In this document: positions 57,100-64,000 of the stretch, piece after piece
How the letters are laid out: every line of letters begins with the position of its first letter
Position numbering within the stretch: position 1 is the stretch's first letter
Source: Margaritifera margaritifera
Taxonomy: Eukaryota > Mollusca > Bivalvia > Unionida > Margaritiferidae
NCBI GenBank assembly: GCA_029931535.1
Contig: JAQPZY010001523.1
Coordinates: 1,181,001 to 1,245,000, forward strand
Length of the DNA stretch: 64,000 nucleotides
Direction of reading: 5' to 3'
Translations under genes and position numbers: made by a program
The notes under the pieces: model-generated
Databases searched by the model: none
Told to the model about the DNA's origin: nothing
The model's input: only the letters and a program-made list of their open reading frames with translations

Positions 57100-57581
57100 T
57101 CCATGTTTAATCACCTGTTACAAACTCATTCAAACATCTCTGGTCAATCTTTTCATTTTTGACAAGTCGCTGTTTGGTGATATCAACCCTGGTCTATTTT
57201 GATCAGACATCAACATATGTGGGACCCATCTTGCATAATATTTTTATGAGCTTCAAATGATTTATCAGTATATTAAAACAGCTGACGAATTAATGTCTGT
57301 GATAATAGAAATATCTTCCATTGTGTATCGAGCATCTTCATTGATTGCTCCATTCACAGCAGCCACTCACCAATCGCAGACAATGGTCTTCCATATCGTG
57401 GGTCATCTCCCATGGATTCATGACCATCTTTAAAACGATGAAACCACCTCAGAATTGTAGGATATGACAGATAATTACATCCGTAAACTTTATCCAAGTT
57501 AGCCTTTACATTAGTCAGAGAGTACCCTAAGAGTGCCCAGATTTTACAGTATGCTCTTGGCACAGTAGCGGAATTGTTCAC
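57100..57581 (-). pseudogene. Mariner-like transposase remnant
   Basis: The - strand frame from 57581 reads YCKIWALLGYSLTNVKANLD, KVYGCNYLSYPTILRWFHRF and DDPRYGRPLSA. This is the paired HTH head of mariner transposases (S..T..RWF.RF..G..S..D..R.GRP). After a one-base shift near 57355 it continues AINEDARYTMEDIS, and after stops RWVPHMLMSDQNRP, the (R/W)VPH.L...QK..R block that leads to the catalytic domain. The DDD part is lost. Several shifts and stops make it inactive. Confidence 0.78.
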
Positions 57582-58010
57582 CTTCTCCGACAGTTTTACG
57601 TCACTGTCATTTACCTATGTTACATCACACACATATATCTGCAGGTATCCAGTGGGCTGCACGTGCAGCTGTAGATCATTTTATAGAACATTATTTTGTC
57701 TATTGATCAGCATTAAATTTAATGACAGGTCCAAAGAAACAAAGAAGTTATAACAAAATATTTAAAACTTTTAAAATACCACTTGATGCAGTATTTTTTT
57801 TAAAGTTACCTGCATAAAAAGACCACCTGTCCATAACAACTAAAATTTATATGGTGCCTTAAATCGTTGTTATTTTTGACTTTTATATATATATGAAAGA
57901 AAATATCACCATCTTCTTTTCAGATACATTTACTTTTATTTTTGGAAATGCAATAATTTTTATTGATTGCACTTTGCTGGTGATCTTGATTGTAATAAAA
58001 ATAAAATTGG

Positions 58011-58011
<1 letters not shown>

Positions 58012-58081
<70 letters not shown>
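58012..58081. repeat. (AT)n microsatellite, about 70 bp
   Basis: Uninterrupted TA/AT alternation. It makes an apparent YIYIYI frame on the + strand that is not a gene. Confidence 0.97.
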
Positions 58082-58082
<1 letters not shown>

Positions 58083-58959
58083 CAGTAGCAAATCAAACTT
58101 AATAATAATTATTATGGAAAAGACAGATTTGTAATTAATATGTTATGTCATAACTGGATCTCAAATTTATGTACTGACTACAAAACTGTAAAAATAAGTG
58201 TGGAATTAAGAAAGGAGTTTTACTTTATTAAGCTAAGAGCATTATAAGATGACAGAAAAAAGAAGTGTAGCATCAAACAGGTCCAAAATACAGGTCTAAC
58301 AGGTCCAAAATACAGAAAACAAGATTTCTCTTAATGATAGCTACAACATGGGGGTGGTGGAAGGAAAGGAAATTTAGAAAAGCCTTTTGCTGTAAATTGT
58401 AACCATTAGACTAATTCATGGTAAGCTGGACACATAAGAAGTTGCTTACTACAGTTTGATATGGCTATGTATGGTTAAAAAAAAACAGTCATTGACTTCC
58501 AAGTGGTTAACAAAAATACTGGCTCTGAAGTACTCTGTAGGTGACTTTTTGGGTACACTTGTAAGGTGGTCATTTTGTGTTTTCCCAACTGCAAGCTAAC
58601 AGTAACCAACTGTACTAAGGCATTTATAGCACACTAGGGTTTATACTGGATTGGATCAATATTACTTCCTTCTCAAGTAGAAGACATCAGATCCTGCTAT
58701 CAGTATTAGTTACTTGTCCGTGACTTGTCACCTGTAATGCAAAACAATAACATGTATAATTTCTCTTTTTCTTTCAATCAGTAACTGGTATATTTAAATA
58801 AGTAAATGATATCACAAATAGCAGCAGCAAAAAGAATATTGCCAACAATTGATCTACACTTCTGTATTTGCCAAACACATTACCCTGTGGTTCCTAGTTT
58901 TGACCGCCACTCCCAAATTTAAGCCTTTTGGCTAAGTCCTTAAAGTTAAGGAGATATGG

Positions 58960-59240
58960 CAAAGCCATTTGAACATAAATTCATACTTTTGCTCAAGTAA
59001 AAAATAATTTAAGTGAAAAAGAATTTTAAATGAAAAAAAAATTTGCTCAAGTGAAATAAAAAACAATTTCTCGTAATTGAAGAAGTTTTTCTCTTCAGGG
59101 AAATTCTATTTTACCTTACTGAAATTCATTTGACTTAATTCAATTAAGCAACATTATTTTTCACTTATTAAGTAAAGTAAAATTTTATTTAACTTAAATG
59201 AGAAAGATCTCAAGTTGGTCATGTGGCAAGATATTATGCC
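58960..59240 (+). repeat. CTTAAGTGAAA-type repeat, inverted partner at 60800-61100
   Basis: It contains AACATAAATTCATACTTTTG, GCTCAAGT, AATTTAAGTGAAAAAGAAT and repeated (C/T)TTAAGT(G/A)AA words. The reverse complement of 60800-61100 has the same beginning (AACATAAATTCATATTTTCA) and the same words. Low-complexity interior with many interleaved short inverted pairs. Confidence 0.6.
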
Positions 59241-59269
59241 CCCCTGCAAAACTTAATTCTGGGGCCACC

Positions 59270-59890
59270 TTGTCCTTCCCAATACATTTATTTTTTCTTA
59301 TGAACCAATTAATAGAGTCACATTATACTTGGCATGACTCATTATGAAGCAAAGGCAATTTATTATATGACTTGCCCTTTTTACCGTTGGGTCAAGGCCA
59401 TGGTCATAGAATATTTGCGTTATGGTTTTATTTAAAGTTTGTTTTTTTTTTTCCATTCATTTATCTTACCTAAACATCATGATATATTCTCATCATACTT
59501 GGTATGAATCATTATGGAGCTCAGACAATTCACACAGTGACATGCACACTTGCCACTATGAGCTTGGAGTTGAGGTCAGTCATAAAAAATGTGCGTGAAG
59601 GTTTTCACATAAGTTATTTCTTTATTTATATTTCCTAAAACCCTTAATGGATTTTTACCTACATGGAATAAATCATTATGAAGCTAAATGAAATCATTCG
59701 GTACAATAAGTTTTGGTAAAAGTTCTTCTCATTTGTTTATATTTCTTAAACCCCTGGATGGATTTTCTTCATACTTTGAATTAATCATTATGAAGCCAAG
59801 ACAATTCATTCTGCGACATGCACTTTCAACCTTTCAGCCTTGGGGTCAAAGTCACATGTTTTACAGCAATGCTTTGATCATGGACTCAAT
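59270..59890 (-). repeat. Diverged tandem repeat, partner of 5640-6190
   Basis: About three units of roughly 180 bp in reverse orientation (AATCATTATGAAGC, GACAATTCAT, GACATGCAC, TTTCTTAAACCCCTGGATGG). Non-coding. Confidence 0.55.
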
Positions 59891-60340
59891 ATGAAGGTCA
59901 CCGCCTTCATGTTTTTTAACTTTCTTAACATCTACATAATCTCTTAATATTGGTAACAATGCAAACTCCTCGTATGTGCTGTGTTCAGGGTAGAGTCTGC
60001 TAATGGATATAAGAAAACAACCATAAAAACAACAACAATAATAATAATTATAATAATAATAATGAAATAAATGAATATTAACTATAGTAATGGTCTCTAA
60101 TTGAAAGCTGCTGTGAGAGCCCCAGTGTTTTATTACTCAACCCAAGTATATACAGATAGTCTGTGACCCAATGTTGCCTTTTAATGTTGCTTGTTAGGTG
60201 ATAATTGACCCCTTGGCTGAGGGTGGCATCTATCAACAAAGATTCTAACTGACTGCTAATTTGATAACCAGCTAGGTATGAATCGCTTCATAATCAGGTG
60301 GTTGGACATAAGCTTGTACAATGGTGTAGGGAAAAAAAAG

Positions 60341-60533
60341 AATTTATACTCATGAGTCCAACTGCAAACAACATAGATTCTGAGCTGCCATCGCATAATG
60401 AGCTGGCAGATCAGGGTCCATCTTGTTTGTTCTACTGATTACTCCTTACAAACTGCACAGATCCAGAGGTGCTGATGCATTATTTCATGAGTCTGTGCTG
60501 TTTGCAGTTGGACTTGTAAGTGAGTATAAATGG
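60341..60533. mobile_element. MITE, second copy of the 44538-44753 family
   Basis: Ends GAGTCCAACTGCAAACAACA and GTTTGCAGTTGGACTTGTAA are inverted copies. Internal GCCATCGCATAATG, CAGATCAGGGTCCA and CTGATTACTCCTTACAAACT correspond to the first copy. Confidence 0.75.
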
Positions 60534-60799
60534 TACATGACATATACAAATTCAACTTCAACTTTTTTCATTCAATTTTCATTCAATTTTCACAGTATGC
60601 TTAGGAATCTCTTTTCAATCACTGGAAATTTTTCAAAATTCAAAATTCCAGTTTTAAACAAATATATATGTAAATGAATTGGTGGAGCAGTATCCTTTCT
60701 TCCAATCGGTCAGTTGGATTTTGGGCTGGTCACAGGTCATGGATAATTATATTGCTGAATGTGTGATTTCTTTTGTTACTTGATATGTGTGCAAATTTA

Positions 60800-61100
60800 C
60801 TGCACATACATGAGAAAGATTTTCACTTAAGTTATATAATTTTATTTCACTTAAGAAAAAGTCTTTTTCGCTTAAGTAAAACTCATTTATTTAACATAAT
60901 TGAAAAAGACTTTCACTTTTGTGAAATTCTTTTTTTACTTAAGGAAAGTTTTATACTTGAGCAAAATTGTATTTTTATTTCATTTAAGTGTTAAAGAATT
61001 TAACTTAAGTGAAAATTAATTAAGTAACAAATATTTTCACTTAAATTCTTTTTATATATAGTGAAAATATGAATTTATGTTAAGGTGGTTTGCTACAAGG
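60800..61100 (-). repeat. CTTAAGTGAAA-type repeat, inverted partner of 58960-59240
   Basis: See 58960-59240. Contains TTTCACTTAAG, CTTTTTCGCTTAAGT and TACTTAAGG words. The frame 60773-60994 is within it and is not a gene. Confidence 0.6.
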
Positions 61101-62540
61101 AACACGCCCATGTGCAAATAATGTTCACATAGTTTTATGCCTTGCAACCATATGCAGGAATATAATAGTATCAGATTAATATACTTGGAATCATTATTCA
61201 AGATGAATAATGGGTCTTAATTGGGTACTAGAAAGAAATGCTCGAGAGTTGCCTGGTCCGTAATGAGACAGTGGGTGGTCATGGTAATTTTGTTTTATAA
61301 AAAGACATTAGCAATGCTTCAATACATTATGGAATAATACCATGATACCTTTACAGTATTGTGTTTCTTCACAAGATTTCTTTAGCGATTTACTTTAGTG
61401 TGGATTTTATCCCCTAGCTACAGATAAGAAAGAATTGGGGGGTGGGGATCTGTGTAAGTCATCCACTAGGGAAGCTCCTCAAGAGCATATGTAGGTCATG
61501 GCTTTGAATTTTCCTTTTCATTCCTATCAATTATATCAGTGAATCTAGGGAGTGAATCCTAATGCATATAGTTTCAAACATATGAGCCAGGGGTGAAGTC
61601 CAGAGTTGGGTTAGGATGTGGAAAAACCCATGGGTTAATGTTGGCTGCCCATATATATTATTGAAGCAAATTTTCTTCAAGTACTTTACTTTGCCATTTA
61701 ATACCGGTAACTATATATGGATATACATTGTGGATCTAATTCCAAAAGTGTTTCCATAATATATATCCATAGCAGGGCGCCTTGCATCTTTCAATGACAA
61801 AAATATAGGAATGGTATTGAAAATATTGGAATTTTGTTTTAAATATATAGGAAAATATAGGAATAATAGGAATAATAAATGAAAACAGAGAAAACGTAAA
61901 TTTATCCTCCTCCAACACTCATCAGCTCTTTCCTCTTATTTAGTGTTATAAATATTCAAAACACTTCATCACAAAATGTTAAAATGGAAAAACATATCCT
62001 CAACAATAAATCATTCTTGTCATAACTATCAGATCAGAAAATGTTTAATTTACGTAATAAATTTAGTCATTTTAAATTCAAAAGCATACAATTCAAAGCC
62101 ATATGATGTTTTTATTTTCTTTTTCCTGAGTACTTCTTACCAAATTAGGTAATTATCAGTAAAGATGACAGTGAACATCATTTTAAAATGACATTTATGT
62201 TGATAAAGACACTAAGTTTTCAGTCCATTTTAAATACAGTAAGCACAAAAAATAAAACAATGCATGGCTTTGCTGGTCTTGGGATATTATTAATAAAATA
62301 ATTAGTTCAACCCTTGACAACACACTTAAATATTTATTGTTTAGTTAAATCATTTATAATCCTTGAGAAGTTTCAATTGAAACTGAACTGAAAACTTAGT
62401 TTTAAATTAAAATAAAAATAATACCAAACTGTTAAACACTAAAAAATGCTTTTAATGTCCCGGTTCTACTGATTGGGGTCACATGGTGTTTGGACATCAG
62501 TGGTAAATGGTTGTTAAAGTTTAAATGTAAGCCTCGAGTA
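61101..62540. other. No gene seen
   Basis: AT-rich; a short run of AATATAGGAAT-type repeats at about 61800-61870 gives a spurious - strand frame. Confidence 0.5.
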
Positions 62541-62541
62541 G

Positions 62542-63390
62542 CTATTTTGATTTTGACTTCTTCTTAGCAGTCAGAGTGTATTCAGGTTTCCTCTTTGCCG
62601 AATCCACTACCTGTCCTGCACACTTTCTATCCAACAACTATTTTATCCTATTCATTTTGTCTTTGACTATCTATTACATGATTCATCACTTTTCTTAAAT
62701 TTTCAGCTTTCCTTGTAGCCATTCCAGCACCATTTATGCCACACCTGCCCTCTTAATATCTTTTTTTGGAATTGCTTTTGTTAGCTTACTGTTCCCTTCT
62801 TCAAGCAATTCCTCTGTGCTGAACAATTTTGTATGAGCTTGTGTTTTTTTTCCGCAATAATTCTTTTTCTTCCTCAAAGTGAGCCTTTTCCCTCATTTTC
62901 TTCTCATCTTGTTTGCTCTTCTTTTCAAGTCTGGTCTTTTCTTCTTCTTTCCTTTGTTTTCCTTTTTCAGCCTATTCCTCCTCCACTTTATGGTTGCTGT
63001 GGGTCATTTTTGAATTTACCCAAATACCTCCCTGTATGGTTGAATTTCCTCTGGCTGACTTTACTTAGGATCACTAGACTTGATGATGTCCCTCACTATT
63101 CTGATCCCATTCACTGTTTTCTTCCAACAGTATTTCTGTCCTTTGTAACCACATTGGTGTTCACTGACAGACTCCTTTCCACATCAGCATTGCCATAAGG
63201 TACAGTAGTACCAAAGCTCTCTTAACTAGAATGGATGAAATTTGTATTTCAAGCTACCATTGTCCTGCATCATTGAAGACACCTGTCTCCGGTAGTGATC
63301 AACTCGTTCACATTCTTGCAGTTCATCCTCTATTTGATTTACCTTCTAATCGTCAATAAGGTTAGTAACAACATTCTCTTTGAGTTGTAG
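62542..63390 (-). pseudogene. Decayed coiled-coil gene with hAT-like C-terminal block
   Basis: On the - strand, pieces in three frames follow in order. First VNQIEDELQECERVDHYRRQ. Next GNADVERSLSVNTNVVTKDR, then TVNGIRIVRDIIKSSDPK, resembling the (G)NA..ER.FS.N..V.T..R..L...T(V/I)NG.R block of hAT-type dimerisation regions. Next a Lys/Glu coiled coil (RKEEEKTRLEKKSKQDEKKM), then ELLEEGNSKLTKAIPKKDIK. Last a basic tail PEYTLTAKKKSKSK and TAG at 62542. At least four stops or shifts interrupt it. I recall multi-copy, transposase-derived proteins of this build in invertebrates and fish. Function unknown. Confidence 0.5.
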
Positions 63391-64000
63391 GTGCCTTGTT
63401 AAAATCTCTTTTTATGTTATATGGACTCGGATCACAATTATTTTCTCTATGTGATAATATAGTCCATATTTTTGTCAGTACTGAACTTTCCATTGCATCC
63501 GAATCCTAATATATCATATGTTAATCTCAAGTATATTCAAACATGAACTCACAGTGAAGTTCTTGCCTTAGGTTAACTGGCATTTGTTTGAGAGGCTGAC
63601 CTGTAAACAAAACAATGTTCCATGGGTCACAAATTTTTGTATTTGTATACATATGTTTGTGTATTTGTATACATATGTTCGTGTTATATTTGTGTGTCAT
63701 TATGCGTGTGTTTGTGAGCATACATGTCTGTATCTGAGTATGTGTTTGCGAATTTTGGTTTTAATGCGTGTCAATCGAAACCAATGTGTTGAATTACTAT
63801 TGTTTATGTTAAAGGAAATGATTACAACAGTCAGTCATTATTTCGCGTAAATCCTGTTTTCTCGAGAACATGCCGATTGGACTGGAGTCATGAAGATTTC
63901 TTGACCCTATAATGTATTGTTCAGATTACTCACATTGTCTGTCTGTCTTTATTTTTTTTTCTTAAAAAGCTTCATTCAGTTTGGTTCCATCCAAATATTT
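63391..64000. other. No gene seen
   Basis: TG-rich stretch (TTTGTGTATTTGTATACATATG repeated) at about 63635-63740; otherwise unremarkable. Confidence 0.5.

Noticed and set aside
57893..58102. + strand frame with YIYIYI repeat
   Set aside because: Produced by the (AT)n microsatellite.
62833..63198. + strand 121-codon hydrophobic frame
   Set aside because: It is the antisense of the Lys/Glu coiled-coil remnant on the - strand; its Phe/Leu/Ser richness is the complement of Lys/Glu codons.

Overview
The window looks like nuclear DNA of a marine lophotrochozoan, most likely a bivalve mollusc (inference from gene structure and repeat style; no search was run). It is AT-rich, introns are 3-6 kb, and interspersed and tandem repeats occupy a large share. 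Nothing bacterial or viral was seen.

One gene can be rebuilt with confidence. It is an Obg-family mitochondrial GTPase (MTG2/GTPBP5 type) on the + strand, with six coding exons at 28332-28460, 33688-33835, 38676-38791, 44765-44986, 47956-48094 and 51365-51741. Every junction is AG/GT with matching phase (0,1,0,0,1), giving a 376-residue protein: a basic N-terminus, a glycine-rich Obg domain and a G domain with all its motifs. Its first exon is only 43 codons. A second gene may start on the - strand at about 19381: an ATG exon with an in-frame upstream stop and a good donor, product not recognised.

Layout. 1-15.8 kb: a foldback element, a tandem-structured dispersed repeat (here called R1) in two + copies, a LINE ORF2 3' remnant, a 45-bp minisatellite and several diverged repeat pairs. 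15.9-19.1 kb: a LINE reverse transcriptase remnant split by a 2.47-kb DNA element with about 480-bp inverted ends. 19.4-25.4 kb: essentially featureless. 25.4-27.8 kb: a 1.63-kb element with TA target-site duplication inside a tandem repeat. 28.3-51.7 kb: the MTG2 gene, whose introns hold a 2.0-kb nested element with a decayed SWIM-type gene, at least nine separate minisatellites, SINE copies, a MITE 11 bp from an exon, and a long foldback. 51.8-56.4 kb: 52-, 48- and 78-bp arrays and a long hairpin. 56.4-64 kb: a mariner remnant, a long (AT)n tract, inverted repeat families, and a decayed coiled-coil gene with a C-terminus resembling hAT-type transposase-derived proteins.

The window is therefore one housekeeping gene embedded in layered mobile elements. 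The most unusual points are the nested elements with intact ends, tandem arrays that repeat a consensus 5' splice site inside an MTG2 intron, and a minisatellite whose unexpanded counterpart lies in the same window.
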